From DASPJQ01 sp035299065 (lineage in GTDB: Bacteria > Bacteroidota > Bacteroidia > Flavobacteriales_D > UBA2798), in the NCBI GenBank assembly GCA_035299065.1, contig DATGXI010000047.1, forward strand, positions 22,889 to 86,888: a stretch of DNA of 64,000 nucleotides. The letters are read 5' to 3'. The notes beneath the pieces were generated by a model. It saw nothing but the letters and a program-made list of their open reading frames with translations, was not told the DNA's origin and ran no database searches. Below, in pieces: positions 24,276 to 34,640 of the stretch. Within the stretch, counting starts at the first letter, position 1. The number at the start of each line of letters is the position of its first letter. Made by a program: the position numbers and the translations under genes.

Positions 24276-27200
24276 CTATCGGAATATCTGAACTGTTCCG
24301 TGTCGTGTTTGTTGAATTGGGTCCTCGCAAGGGTTGTCATACGTACATGTGTACATGTATACACCTTCAGCAACAGGATTTCCGCCCTGGTCTTTACCAT
24401 CCCAGAAATCATTCAGAGATGTTGTGGTAAACATTAACTGGCCCCAACGGTTGTAAACGTAAATGGTATAATTGGTAACAAACATACCTTGTATTTCCAT
24501 CTCATCGTTTGACGCATCGCCATTTGGTGTAAATACGTTTGGAATAAGAATTTTTGGTTCAGGTATAAGCTCTACCTCTATGGTATCGCTGTCACTGCAT
24601 TCACTTGTATACGTAGTAAGCACATAGGTTCCTGACTGGGTTACTTCAAGGTTCAGGTTTGTGCCCAAAATTGAAGGTGAGCCTATCATTGTCCATGCAT
24701 AGTTACCTACACCATCGCCAAGGATGTTATATTGGTTACATGAAATAATATCAGGGCCAATATTTATGTCAATTGGAATTTCTCCAATAGTCAATGGCAC
24801 ATCGTATTCACAACCCAGGCTGTCAGTAACTGTAACGGTATATGGGCCGTTGTTCAAACCACCAAATGTTGGAAGGGTTTGCGAAGCTCCACCTATGTCG
24901 TATGAATAAGGTGTGTGACCGCCTGTAGCATCCACTTCAAAGGTACCGTTATGGAAACCGCAATTCTCATCGGTTTGCGACAATATAGATGCGCTAAGTG
25001 TTGATGGAAGTTCCAGGATAGTTACATGTACCGTATCAACGCATGAGCCTGTTGTAACAGTAATCACATAAGAACCATCAGGTATACCATTAAAGGTTCC
25101 GGTTGTGGAGCTTGCAACGGCAGGTGTAATTGTATACGCGTAAGGAGGAGTTCCTGCATTGGCCGCAACAACTATTTGTCCTATATCAGCATCACATTCA
25201 TCGTTTATTTTTGAAACAAATGAAAGGCTTAAGCTTGCTGTATCACCAATGGTGAAGTTCAAGGAATCTTTACAATTGTTACCATCAGTTACAACAATTA
25301 AATAAGGGTTTGAATCAAGGCCACCAAATACATTGGATGTTTGCACAGGACCAGGATTCAGGTTATAACTATACGGTGTTACGCCTCCCGTAACAGTAAT
25401 TGTAGCCTGCCCGTTGTTTGTTTCACAATCTTCGGGATCGGCATCAACTGTTATTACTCCCGGGAAGTTTGACGAATCGCCAATGGTATAATCAAGTAGC
25501 GTATCAGTACAGCCATAGTTATCCACCACGTATAAATCATAGGTACCTGAAGGCAATCCTGTAAACAACTCGGATGACTGGGATGTTGAATTGAGCGTGA
25601 ACGTTGCGGGTAAATTTACATTGAGCACGTTCATATCAATGACCCCGTTGACCCCTTCACACAACTCATCAATGGATGTAGGCGAAATTTGCAGGAGGTT
25701 TGTATCGTTAATAACAACGGGGAAGTAAATTAAACATCCGTCTTCATCACTTACTTCAACCACGTAGGTTGAGTCAGCAAGGCCGCTAAACACACCGCTA
25801 GGGTTGTTACCCAAACCTATGTCATATCCATAAACAGGATCTCCGTTATCGGCCACTACGGTAAACATACCTGAGTTGTGACCACAAATAGCCATTGAGT
25901 CAACTGTAATGTTTGCAGTAATGGTTGTAATGTTACTTAAGTAAATATTGGTGTCAACATAACAACCAAATGAATCGGTCAGGGTTACTTCGTAAATACC
26001 GGCAAAAAGGTTATCGTACAAAGGTGTTGTTGGTCCACCGGTCCATTGTATGGTTACGGGTCCAATACCGCCCGTAATGTTTTGTATTTCCACAAATCCA
26101 TCGTTGTTCACGCAATGCGGATCACCTGTGACCCATTCAAATTCTATATCGGTATCGTTGTCCATTTCTACCACAATTTGCTGAACCACATTTATGGTAA
26201 AACATGGATCGGTTGGTACACCGGTAACGGTATAGGTTATGTCATACGTTGCATTGGCATTGACTACTGTGCCTGTATCCACATCAAGAAATGTGTTGGG
26301 TGTCCAGGTCCATGTAAAGTCATCAAGGTTTGATCCATGTAACTGAATGTTTACCATTTTACCAGGGCATGAAGGAATGGTATCAACTTCATACGAACAA
26401 AGTGCCGGAGGTGCACCAATACCGCCTGAGTATTCAAAATAATATAAACTGTTTATGGCTGCTTCGGCCATTGACGCGTCAAGAATTACCACGTAACGGA
26501 ATTCAGCTGTGTCACCGGCTGCAAGGGTATCAATTTTATAGGAAATAAACATAGCCGCATCTGAGGTAACGGTTGCACCTACTGCTGATGAAAACCCGGT
26601 ACCATTCCACATGTTTGAACCATCGCGGTTTGAAAAACCACCGTGACCTACACGGAAATTAGGATGTATTCCTGCAAAACCCAAATACGAGTTCCAGGGA
26701 GTTGACTGGGTTGCATGCACGTGTGCTTTTGAACAGCCACCTGTTGTTGGCTGAGCATCTATTACGTTAGTAGTTACGTAGCTGCCTGAAAGCGTAATGT
26801 TGTTGTCAGGGTCAAGATTACGGTAGTAATACAGGTTGTATACATCAGTCGGTTCGTTGTTAATGATTTTTACTTTGGTTGTGTAATACAAGTCGTTCAC
26901 GTTCATTTGATATTCCACCAAATAATTCATGTCATAACCCGATGTAGTTGATCCACCCCAAATAACCGAAAGACATCCGTTTATATCAGTTGTTGAAATT
27001 ACCGAACCGGCAATGTCATTTTCACCTGCACGGTTGTTATGGTATTTTGTTCCGCTTGTACCACCAATTTCCATACCCCAACCATTTTCAGGTGTACCAG
27101 GTGTAAAAAAGTCACCATCGTAATTTACCCAACCATCCAGCTGAGGGTTTGCAACGAACCCAAAATACTGTGTGTTAGAACGAAAGTGCATACCTGCTGG

Positions 27201-27401
27201 CTGCACAGGGGCCGAAGAACTTAAGCAGTCGGCACCTTCGCAACCACGTGCTCCGTTAATACCAACTTCAACAGCCGAACCTTGTAAAAAGTATTCAGAG
27301 CCAATGAAGTGGACCTGGGATTTACCAGGGGCAAAACAAAATAAAAAGAGTGTGGCGGGAATTAATCTTTTGAAAAGATTTTTTGATGGTTTTTGGTTCA
27401 T
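24276..27401 (-). CDS. Large secreted protein with SprB-like repeats and T9SS type B C-terminal sorting domain
   Basis: 1041 residues. The signal peptide (LIPATLFLFCFAPGKSQ) is cleaved near residue 28. About residues 30-330 form a unique N-terminal domain. Then come about seven repeats of roughly 80-90 residues, each with a GGxxPYSYxxG core and an SGLxxGxYxVxVTDxxGC-type end, as in SprB-repeat adhesins. The last 95 residues are the gliding-motility/type B sorting domain (IPNVFTPNGDASNDEMEI, then YNRWGQLMF, then WDGKDQGGNPVAEGVYMYT). It would be exported by Sec and then by the type IX system to the surface, likely as an adhesin. I start at ATG 27401; an upstream TTG would add 38 unlikely residues. 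Confidence 0.9.
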   Translation of the reverse strand: MNQKPSKNLFKRLIPATLFLFCFAPGKSQVHFIGSEYFLQGSAVEVGINGARGCEGADCLSSSAPVQPAGMHFRSNTQYFGFVANPQLDGWVNYDGDFFTPGTPENGWGMEIGGTSGTKYHNNRAGENDIAGSVISTTDINGCLSVIWGGSTTSGYDMNYLVEYQMNVNDLYYTTKVKIINNEPTDVYNLYYYRNLDPDNNITLSGSYVTTNVIDAQPTTGGCSKAHVHATQSTPWNSYLGFAGIHPNFRVGHGGFSNRDGSNMWNGTGFSSAVGATVTSDAAMFISYKIDTLAAGDTAEFRYVVILDASMAEAAINSLYYFEYSGGIGAPPALCSYEVDTIPSCPGKMVNIQLHGSNLDDFTWTWTPNTFLDVDTGTVVNANATYDITYTVTGVPTDPCFTINVVQQIVVEMDNDTDIEFEWVTGDPHCVNNDGFVEIQNITGGIGPVTIQWTGGPTTPLYDNLFAGIYEVTLTDSFGCYVDTNIYLSNITTITANITVDSMAICGHNSGMFTVVADNGDPVYGYDIGLGNNPSGVFSGLADSTYVVEVSDEDGCLIYFPVVINDTNLLQISPTSIDELCEGVNGVIDMNVLNVNLPATFTLNSTSQSSELFTGLPSGTYDLYVVDNYGCTDTLLDYTIGDSSNFPGVITVDADPEDCETNNGQATITVTGGVTPYSYNLNPGPVQTSNVFGGLDSNPYLIVVTDGNNCKDSLNFTIGDTASLSLSFVSKINDECDADIGQIVVAANAGTPPYAYTITPAVASSTTGTFNGIPDGSYVITVTTGSCVDTVHVTILELPSTLSASILSQTDENCGFHNGTFEVDATGGHTPYSYDIGGASQTLPTFGGLNNGPYTVTVTDSLGCEYDVPLTIGEIPIDINIGPDIISCNQYNILGDGVGNYAWTMIGSPSILGTNLNLEVTQSGTYVLTTYTSECSDSDTIEVELIPEPKILIPNVFTPNGDASNDEMEIQGMFVTNYTIYVYNRWGQLMFTTTSLNDFWDGKDQGGNPVAEGVYMYTCTYDNPCEDPIQQTRHGTVQIFR

Positions 27402-27507
27402 AACCTGGTGTTTTTCGTAAATATAATTGCTTTTAAAAACCGTAATTCGAATTGTTATGTAATTAACAATATAGCAGACGAATATTAAACCCTTAAGTTG
27501 CACGGAC

Positions 27508-28611
27508 CTAAACATAGGTTTTCAACGTTTTTTGCGCCCAGCTTTGGGGTGTAAACTGTTTTACCTGGTCCAATCCTTTTGAAATGAGCTTCTTGCGATC
27601 CTCGCTTGAATTTATAACATTGTTGATCGCATTTGTGTATTCTTCAACCCGGTCAACATCAATGTAAATTGCTGCATTTCCCCCCACCTCGGTAAGGCTT
27701 GAATTATTTCCTGTAATAACCGGGCACTCACATACCATGGCTTCTAAAATGGGTAATCCAAACCCCTCAAATGATGATGGGTAAACCAGGCATGTTGCTT
27801 TGTGATAAAGTGCTGCCAGTTGTGTATTGGAAACATTTTCGGCAAAAATTATTTTCGATTCCATTTTTTTTGCCGAAATGAATTCTTTGATTTTTTTGCC
27901 ATATGTTGATTTTATACGGCCAACCACCACCAATGGCAAATCAATTGTCTGCATGGCCTGCACCAACTGAAGTAAATTTTTACGCGGCTCAACCGTACCA
28001 ACATAAAGCAAAAAATCATTGGGCAACTGTAATTTTTGGAAAATACTTTTATCAGCCTGCGTTGCATGATTCCAGAAAATTTCCTGACACGATTGGCCAT
28101 GCACTTCAATCTTGGCTGAATCTACTTTCAAAAATTCTTCAAGATCGTTTTTGGTTTGATGGCTTATTGAAATAACCGCATCGGCATTTGCACATGCAGC
28201 TGCTACTTTTTTACGGTAATTCTGCCTGTCAAAACCATTGTAATATGAAGGAAAACGCATGAAAATCAAATCGTGTATGGTCACAATTTTTTTCCCTTTA
28301 AAACCACCAATGTTGTAAGGCAGTTCGTTGCTTAAACCATGGTAAACCGAAAGGTTATCGCTTACAATTTGTTTGGTAATTCCATAAGAACGCCACCTGC
28401 TTTTTAGCAAGTTGGAAAGTACGCCCTGGGGCAGCACGGGTTTGAATGGCGAATGCGTAAACTGGTCATAGGCAGCAGTAACCGATGGGGTGTAAAGCAG
28501 GTAATTGTTGGAAGGTGCCTGCTTGGCCAAAAGTGAAACAAGGTTACGTGAATAATTACCTAAACCGCTATGATTCAGAAACAAACGTTTCGCATCAAAA
28601 CCAATATTCAT
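27508..28611 (-). CDS. Glycosyltransferase family 4
   Basis: 367 residues with the GT-B fold of GT4 enzymes. The N-terminus MNIGFDAKRLFLNHSGLGNY carries the donor-side glycine loop. The C-terminal half has LYVGTVEPRKNLLQLVQAM and the EX7E nucleotide-sugar motif within PSSFEGFGLPILEAMVCECP. The reaction transfers a sugar from a nucleotide donor onto a polysaccharide or lipid-linked acceptor; the sugar cannot be told from sequence. Lies 106 bp upstream of the T9SS gene on the same strand and diverges from the FkbM methyltransferase. The pair may modify surface glycans, although no larger glycan cluster is present. Confidence 0.9.
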   Translation of the reverse strand: MNIGFDAKRLFLNHSGLGNYSRNLVSLLAKQAPSNNYLLYTPSVTAAYDQFTHSPFKPVLPQGVLSNLLKSRWRSYGITKQIVSDNLSVYHGLSNELPYNIGGFKGKKIVTIHDLIFMRFPSYYNGFDRQNYRKKVAAACANADAVISISHQTKNDLEEFLKVDSAKIEVHGQSCQEIFWNHATQADKSIFQKLQLPNDFLLYVGTVEPRKNLLQLVQAMQTIDLPLVVVGRIKSTYGKKIKEFISAKKMESKIIFAENVSNTQLAALYHKATCLVYPSSFEGFGLPILEAMVCECPVITGNNSSLTEVGGNAAIYIDVDRVEEYTNAINNVINSSEDRKKLISKGLDQVKQFTPQSWAQKTLKTYV

Positions 28612-28651
28612 ACCTTGTTTGACCTGTATTTTGTGTTAATCAATAATAGGT

Positions 28652-28659
28652 TAATTTCG
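28652..28659 (+). promoter_or_regulatory. Near-consensus -7 element for the FkbM gene
   Basis: TAATTTCG differs from TAnnTTTG at one position. It supports a start downstream at TTG 28701 rather than at TTG 28668. Confidence 0.3.
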
Positions 28660-28700
28660 CCCCCTGTTTGTTACAAGGTTGTACAAACATACTCAACAAA

Positions 28701-29420
28701 TTGAAGCAATTAATAAAGACCATATTAAAGTCGTTGCATATTGACGCTACACTCAATATGAAATATGACAGGCAAACGGAAAAAGTAATTCAAAAATTGC
28801 TTACACCCTCGTCAAACACCATTGATATTGGTTGTCATAAAGGCGAAATGCTTGAGCAATTTTTAAAAGCATCGCCCAAAGGCGAGCATTTTGCGTTTGA
28901 ACCAATTCCTGTAATGTTTGAAGAACTCAGGAAAAAATTCACGGCACCTGGCTGTCACATTTTTCCTTATGCGCTTGCTGAAAAACCCGGAACCGCTGAA
29001 TTTAATTTCGTAAAAAATGCACCGGCTTACAGCGGACTTAAGCAACGTAAGTATGCTGTTGAAAACCCTGAAATTGAAAAAATACAGGTTGAAATCAAAA
29101 CACTTGACGAACTAATTCCGGGTGATAAAAAAATAGACCTTATTAAGATTGATGTTGAGGGGGCAGAACTGGGTGTTTTAAAAGGTGCTTCACAAACCAT
29201 TGCGCGAAATAAACCCGTTATTATTTTTGAATGCGGACTTGGTGCCAGTGAGTATTACGGCACCAAACCAGGTGATGTTTATAATTTGGTTGTGGGTGAG
29301 TATAAACTTCATTTATCAACCATGCAACGCTGGCTAAAAGGTGAAAAACCGTACACTGCAAATGAATTTATTGAAGCCTACAATAAAGGAACTGATTACT
29401 ATTTTATTGCTTACGCTTAA
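28701..29420 (+). CDS. FkbM family methyltransferase
   Basis: About 239 residues. A SAM-dependent methyltransferase domain with NTIDIGCHKGEMLEQFLK (SAM loop), HFAFEPIPVMFEELRKKF, and LIKIDVEGAELGVLKGAS, the hallmark of FkbM. These enzymes O-methylate sugars of surface glycans or natural products. The start is uncertain: TTG 28701 gives a basic helical N-terminus (MKQLIKTILKSLHI) common in this family. TTG 28668 is longer, and ATG 28758 is the first ATG. Convergent with 29417-30865: the two stop codons interleave in a 4-bp overlap. The neighbouring GT4 suggests a glycan substrate. Confidence 0.85.
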   Translation: MKQLIKTILKSLHIDATLNMKYDRQTEKVIQKLLTPSSNTIDIGCHKGEMLEQFLKASPKGEHFAFEPIPVMFEELRKKFTAPGCHIFPYALAEKPGTAEFNFVKNAPAYSGLKQRKYAVENPEIEKIQVEIKTLDELIPGDKKIDLIKIDVEGAELGVLKGASQTIARNKPVIIFECGLGASEYYGTKPGDVYNLVVGEYKLHLSTMQRWLKGEKPYTANEFIEAYNKGTDYYFIAYA

Positions 29421-30865
29421 CCCTTAATGATGCGTTTGGTAAACGGCATTTTATCCTTAAACTCTATTGTCATTAAATAAACGCCTTTGCTTAAACCTGA
29501 AAGGTCGGCACTGTTTGCATTTTTTATGGTAAGAATAATTTTTCCGCTTAAATCGGCAATGCAAATTTGCTGGGCCATATCATTGCCTGCAAGGTGAATG
29601 GTAGTTGTAACGGGGTTGGGATACACGTCAATGGCCGATTCTTCGGTTGTGTTGGTGTTTTCAGTCACACCATTAATGTCAAGCTGGCTGTCAATGGTTA
29701 TGCCTCCCTGGTAAGTTGAGCCACAATTCACCACCCATAAATCACTTATTCCATACAGTTCCTGTGAAGTTCCAAAGGCTGTAAAGTGACCTATCATATT
29801 GGGTACAAAACTGTTTACAAAATCATCTTCACTTGTTCCCCATGTTGCAGCCTGCGGGCACCAGTAATAATCATCAAACCTGAAAACAACACCATCATAG
29901 CCGCCAAGGCCAAAGGATTTTGTAATGCCCAGTAAATGGTTCCACCCGTTCATGAAGCGTATATCCGTACACTTTTCATCACTGGATCCGCCCAGCAAAA
30001 AATCGTAAATACATGCTTTTGTATTTCGGTCATACGTTCTTGCATTCAAGCGGTTATTACCACCTGCTGTGGAATCAGTAGTAGCACCAACCAGGTAATT
30101 TGCATATTGGTTAAGCGCTATTGCGTTAAATTCAAGGTTATAAGCCAAACCGTATTTTTTATCCGAAACCAATGCACCCGAGGTGGTTTGCTCAAACAGC
30201 CATCCACGTTTTTTTCCTGTGTAACTTATCGAAATTCCGCAAACTGCCACTGTATCGGTTGCTGTCATCACAAGATCGGTAAACTCATCGTCAGTTGGGC
30301 CTCCAAATGATGAAAACTGAAGAGAATCTCCGGCATCGGTAAATTTAAACAACATACCGTCTTTTTGTCCGCCTGAACCGCCATACGTATACCCGCACAC
30401 CATATATGTACCCAAATCACATTTTACAATTTTTGCAGGCACATCCCAATCGTTGGTTCCATAAGCTTTTTCCCATAGTAAATTTCCATCGTTATCAACC
30501 TTTATTATTTTTACATCGTATCCCTTTACTGAACCATTGTATGAATTGCAAACAATGTAAATAGACGAGTCTACATCAAACAACATATCGGTTGCATCAT
30601 CAACACCTGTTCCTCCATAAAACTTACTCCATAGAATATCACCATGTTTATCAAGCTTAATTAAATATGCCTGGCTTGACATGGAAAAAAAAGCAGAAGA
30701 GGTACCAACGGCATACATGCTTGAGTCGGCAAGTACAATGCCTGCTTTGCCTGTTTCAACAGCGTATGTGCCATATAAACGGTTAAGGGTGTCCTGGGCC
30801 TGTACTGACTGGCAGGTAAAAAAAACAAGGAAAGCAATGGTAAGAAAGCGTATTTGTGGTTGCAT
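29417..30865 (-). CDS. Secreted beta-propeller-like protein with T9SS type A sorting domain
   Basis: 482 residues. A signal peptide (FLTIAFLVFFTCQSVQAQ) is followed by repeated blades of the type LIKLDKHGDILWSKFYGGTG and IIKVDNDGNLLWEKAYGTND (about residues 65-350). This pattern is known from uncharacterised Bacteroidota secreted propellers. The last 75 residues are a type A (Por) sorting domain: VYPNPVTTTIHLAG, then LSGLSKGVYLMTIEF. The protein should be exported through T9SS and anchored or released at the surface. Function unknown. It diverges from fahA with a 60-bp gap. Confidence 0.87.
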   Translation of the reverse strand: MQPQIRFLTIAFLVFFTCQSVQAQDTLNRLYGTYAVETGKAGIVLADSSMYAVGTSSAFFSMSSQAYLIKLDKHGDILWSKFYGGTGVDDATDMLFDVDSSIYIVCNSYNGSVKGYDVKIIKVDNDGNLLWEKAYGTNDWDVPAKIVKCDLGTYMVCGYTYGGSGGQKDGMLFKFTDAGDSLQFSSFGGPTDDEFTDLVMTATDTVAVCGISISYTGKKRGWLFEQTTSGALVSDKKYGLAYNLEFNAIALNQYANYLVGATTDSTAGGNNRLNARTYDRNTKACIYDFLLGGSSDEKCTDIRFMNGWNHLLGITKSFGLGGYDGVVFRFDDYYWCPQAATWGTSEDDFVNSFVPNMIGHFTAFGTSQELYGISDLWVVNCGSTYQGGITIDSQLDINGVTENTNTTEESAIDVYPNPVTTTIHLAGNDMAQQICIADLSGKIILTIKNANSADLSGLSKGVYLMTIEFKDKMPFTKRIIKG

Positions 30866-30925
30866 GTTATTTTACCAGGTGTGCTTTATGATTATTTTAT
30901 AACTTTAAAAACAAATTAAAGGAAC

Positions 30926-32197
30926 ATGATCAGAGCCAACGACCCTAACCGCAAATCCTGGGTAAATATACCTCAAAATTCTGACTTCCCGATGCAAAAT
31001 TTACCCTTCGGTGTGTTTAAAACCGAGAACGAGCCGGCAAGGGTTGGTGTGGCCATTGGAAATAAAATACTTGATTTAAAAGCCGTACATGTTTTAGGCT
31101 ATTTTCCGAATCAACCCTATACCCAGGACGACCTGGCCGCAGATAACCTGAACGGGATTATGCGCCTTGGAAAAGCATTGGTACGCGAATTCAGGAACCG
31201 CATATCGGACCTGTTACTGGATTCAAATGGTGAATTAAGGGACAATGCACACCACGTGGAGCAGGTGTTGGTTGACCAGGCCGATGCCACTATGTTGTTT
31301 CCTGTACAGGTTGGTGATTACACCGATTTTTACAGCAGCATTGAGCATGCAACCAATGTGGGTATGATGTTCAGGGACCCTGCAAATGCACTTTTACCGA
31401 ACTGGAAACATATACCTGTTGGTTATCATGGCCGCTCATCAAGCCTCATTGTTTCGGGTGAACCCATTCACAGGCCAAAGGGGCAAACCAAGCCAGCCGA
31501 TTCGGAAGTACCTGTTTTTGGACCCTGTAAATCACTTGATTTTGAGCTTGAAACAGCGTTTTTTACATTTAAAGGCAAACCCCTGGGTCAATCCATTTCC
31601 ACCAAAGAAGCCGATGACTATATATTTGGACTGGTGTTGCTGAATGACTGGAGTGCACGCGACATTCAAACCTGGGAGTATGTTCCACTTGGACCTTTTT
31701 TGGCCAAAAATTTTGCCAGCAGCATAAGTGCCTGGGTAGTTACACTTGATGCACTGGAACCGTTCAGAACCGCTGGCCCCGTGCAGGAAACAAAAGTATT
31801 ACCATACCTGGAATACGAAGGCGAAAAAAACATTGACCTGAAACTTGAAGTATTGATCCAAACTCCTGATGGAACAGAAAACACCATTTGCCAGTCAAAC
31901 TTTAAGTATATGTACTGGAACATGAACCAGCAATTGGCGCATCATACCATAAACGGTTGCAATGTGCGCAGTGGTGATTTAATGGGATCAGGAACCATTA
32001 GTGGAAAAGATAAAAATTCATACGGCTCCATGCTTGAGTTAACCTGGAAAGGAACGCAACCCTTGAAAATGAAAGACGGAAGTGAACGAAAATTTATTAA
32101 TGACGGAGATGTTGTAATTATGCGTGGTTATTGCGAAAAAAACGGAATACGAATTGGGTTTGGGGAAGTGCGTACAAAAGTATTACCGGCAATTTAA
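30926..32197 (+). CDS. fahA: Fumarylacetoacetase
   Basis: 423 residues. It hydrolyses 4-fumarylacetoacetate to fumarate and acetoacetate, the last step of tyrosine/homogentisate breakdown, in the cytoplasm. The SH3-like N-terminal domain ends near residue 110. The catalytic domain has DFYSSIEHATNVGMMFRD, the GRSSSLIVSGEPIHRP loop, LDFELETAFF and LNDWSARDIQTWEY, all metal- or substrate-binding segments of FAH. Length is normal for the bacterial enzyme. The other genes of the pathway are not in the window. A near-consensus -7 element (TAACTTTA) is at about 30899-30906. Confidence 0.95.
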   Translation: MIRANDPNRKSWVNIPQNSDFPMQNLPFGVFKTENEPARVGVAIGNKILDLKAVHVLGYFPNQPYTQDDLAADNLNGIMRLGKALVREFRNRISDLLLDSNGELRDNAHHVEQVLVDQADATMLFPVQVGDYTDFYSSIEHATNVGMMFRDPANALLPNWKHIPVGYHGRSSSLIVSGEPIHRPKGQTKPADSEVPVFGPCKSLDFELETAFFTFKGKPLGQSISTKEADDYIFGLVLLNDWSARDIQTWEYVPLGPFLAKNFASSISAWVVTLDALEPFRTAGPVQETKVLPYLEYEGEKNIDLKLEVLIQTPDGTENTICQSNFKYMYWNMNQQLAHHTINGCNVRSGDLMGSGTISGKDKNSYGSMLELTWKGTQPLKMKDGSERKFINDGDVVIMRGYCEKNGIRIGFGEVRTKVLPAI

Positions 32198-32425
32198 CCA
32201 GAGATAAGCCAAGGAAAGCCAAAGCAGGCAGATAAAACATTAAACACTAAGAACACTTTAGGACGTTTTAACCGTAGAGGACGCTAAGAATACGCAAAGA
32301 ACGCAGAGAAATATTAAACACGTTAGGACACATAAGAACACGTTAGAACCAATACACTCACACATTCACTCAATTCCACACCCATGCGCCTGAATAACCA
32401 ATAACAACAGCGAATAACAAACCAA
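32198..32425. repeat. Intergenic tract of short imperfect repeats
   Basis: 228 bp with no plausible gene. It is made of recurring phrases such as AAACACTAAGAACACTTTAGG, CGCTAAGAATACGC, AAAGAACGCAGAGA and ACGTTAGGACACATAAGAAC. CCAGAGATAA near its start recurs at 48621-48630. Confidence 0.5.
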
Positions 32426-34615
32426 GTGATTGATTTAGAAAAAGAGCGAAAGGAAATTTTAAATGCGTACCGTGCATTGTTACGGTCGTTTAAAACACCG
32501 CGCGGTGCCGAGGAAAGCAAGATCATACGCAAAGCATTTAACCTGGCTGTTGAGGCGCATAAAAACATGCGCAGGAAATCGGGTGAACCCTATATTTTTC
32601 ATCCCATAGCCGTTGCACGTATTTGTGCCGAAGAAATAGGCCTTGGCACCACCTCTGTAGTTTCTGCTTTGTTGCACGATACGGTTGAAGACACTGACGT
32701 AACCCTTGAAGATGTGGAGGGCATGTTTGGTAAAAAAGTGTCCCGTATCATTGACGGACTTACCAAAATTTCGGGCGTAGTTGATCAGAACATTTCGATG
32801 CAGGCCGAAAATTTCAGAAAGGTTTTATTGACCCTGAGTGATGATGTGCGCGTGATCCTGATAAAACTAGCCGATCGTTTGCACAACATGCGCACACTGG
32901 GCAGCATGAGCAAAGAAAAACAGTTGAAGATAGCCTCAGAAACTGAATATTTGTATGCTCCACTTGCCCATCGCCTTGGACTAAATGCCATTAAAACCGA
33001 ACTGGAAGACCTGGCATTGAAATACCGTTTTCCCGAGGAGTATGCAGCCATAGAATCACAATTAAAGAAAACACAGGCCGTACGAAACCGTTTTATTTCC
33101 AGCTTCTCAAACCCCATTAAAAAAGCACTTGAAAAAGAAAACATAAAATTTGAATTAAAAGCACGCACAAAATCAGTTTTCAGCATTTGGAAAAAAATCC
33201 ATAAAAAAAATATTCCTTTTGAAGAGATTTATGATTTATTTGCCTTACGGTTTATCATAGAAAGTGAACCGGAACGCGAAAAAACCGATTGCTGGCAGGT
33301 ATATTCCATTGTAACCGATTTTTACCAGCCAAGCCCTGATCGTTTACGTGACTGGATTTCCATGCCAAAAGCCAACGGCTACGAGTCGTTGCACACAACG
33401 GTAATGAGTCCCACCGGCAAATGGGTAGAGGTGCAAATACGTACCAGGCGAATGGATGAAATAGCCGAGCGTGGTTATGCTGCCCACTGGATGTATAAAG
33501 GTGATAGCGGATCGGAAAGTGGCCTGGAAACCTGGTTAACAAAAATACGCGAGTTGCTTGAAAACCCTACGCCCGATGCCATTGAATTTCTTGATGATTT
33601 TAAGCTCAATTTATTCAGCGAGGAAATATTTGTATTTACCCCAAAAGGCGACTTAAAAAACATGCCGGGTGGTTCCACTGCCCTGGATTTTGCATTTGAC
33701 ATCCACACCCAAATTGGGCAAAAATGCATTGGGGCAAAAATCAACAACAAACTTGTACCCATAAGTCACGTGTTAAAAAGTGGCGACCAGGTAGAGATTA
33801 TTACCAGCAACAAACAAACACCTAAAGAGGATTGGTTAAAATTTGTTGCAACCGCCAGGGCAAAAGCAAAAATAAAGGACGCGCTAAAAGAGGAGAAAAA
33901 GCAAATAGCGAATGAAGGCAAGCTCATTCTTGAGAAAAAAATGAAGGACCTTCACATTGTTGTTAATGACAAAAACATACGGCAGTTTGAGGAATACTTC
34001 AAAGTTCCCAATTCACATGAGCTGCATTACCAGATTGCCAAAAAACAAATTGATTTAAGTTCGGTTAAGGAATATGAAATACGCAATGGCGATATTATTT
34101 TCAAACACGTTGAAGTAAAACAGCCAACCCTTGAGGAAATTGTTGTAACAGCACGCGGAAAAAATGACACATTAATAATTGGTGATGATACAACCAGGCT
34201 GGATTACAAACTGGCTCCCTGCTGCAATCCTATTTCGGGTGACGATGTGTTTGGTTTTATCACCATTAATGAAGGGATAAAAATTCACCGGGTAAACTGT
34301 CCAAATGCCGTTCAAATGATGAGCAATTATGGTTACCGGGTTGTAAAAGCGCGTTGGAAGAGCCAGCAAATGCTCGAATTCCTTGCCGGTGTTAAGTTCA
34401 GGGGAATTGACCAGGTTGGATTGGTAAACACCATTACGAATGTAATTTCAAAACAGCTTAATATCAATATGCGTTCCATTAGTTTTGAAACGAACGATGG
34501 AATTTTTGAAGGCATTATTTTCCTTTTTGTGCATGACACGTCACATTTGGATAAGTTAATTAAAGCATTGAAAGAAGTGAACGGGGTCACCCAGGTGGAA
34601 AGAATTGACAGTTAG
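32426..34615 (+). CDS. rsh: RelA/SpoT homologue: bifunctional (p)ppGpp synthetase/hydrolase
   Basis: 729 residues, full-length long RSH. The hydrolase HD domain is intact (H59 in FHPIAVARI and HDTVEDT at 84-90). The synthetase domain has LRDWISMPKANGYESLHTTV. TGS (about 385-445: EEIFVFTPKGDLKNMPGGST), a helical/zinc-finger segment with LAPCCNPISGDDV, and a C-terminal ACT domain (about 655-725) follow. It makes and degrades the alarmone for the stringent response. The start is GTG 32426; no in-frame ATG lies near. There is no Shine-Dalgarno sequence. Preceded by a repeat-rich gap. Confidence 0.95.
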   Translation: MIDLEKERKEILNAYRALLRSFKTPRGAEESKIIRKAFNLAVEAHKNMRRKSGEPYIFHPIAVARICAEEIGLGTTSVVSALLHDTVEDTDVTLEDVEGMFGKKVSRIIDGLTKISGVVDQNISMQAENFRKVLLTLSDDVRVILIKLADRLHNMRTLGSMSKEKQLKIASETEYLYAPLAHRLGLNAIKTELEDLALKYRFPEEYAAIESQLKKTQAVRNRFISSFSNPIKKALEKENIKFELKARTKSVFSIWKKIHKKNIPFEEIYDLFALRFIIESEPEREKTDCWQVYSIVTDFYQPSPDRLRDWISMPKANGYESLHTTVMSPTGKWVEVQIRTRRMDEIAERGYAAHWMYKGDSGSESGLETWLTKIRELLENPTPDAIEFLDDFKLNLFSEEIFVFTPKGDLKNMPGGSTALDFAFDIHTQIGQKCIGAKINNKLVPISHVLKSGDQVEIITSNKQTPKEDWLKFVATARAKAKIKDALKEEKKQIANEGKLILEKKMKDLHIVVNDKNIRQFEEYFKVPNSHELHYQIAKKQIDLSSVKEYEIRNGDIIFKHVEVKQPTLEEIVVTARGKNDTLIIGDDTTRLDYKLAPCCNPISGDDVFGFITINEGIKIHRVNCPNAVQMMSNYGYRVVKARWKSQQMLEFLAGVKFRGIDQVGLVNTITNVISKQLNINMRSISFETNDGIFEGIIFLFVHDTSHLDKLIKALKEVNGVTQVERIDS

Positions 34616-34640
34616 TTTCCCTCGCATTTTTTTTATATTA

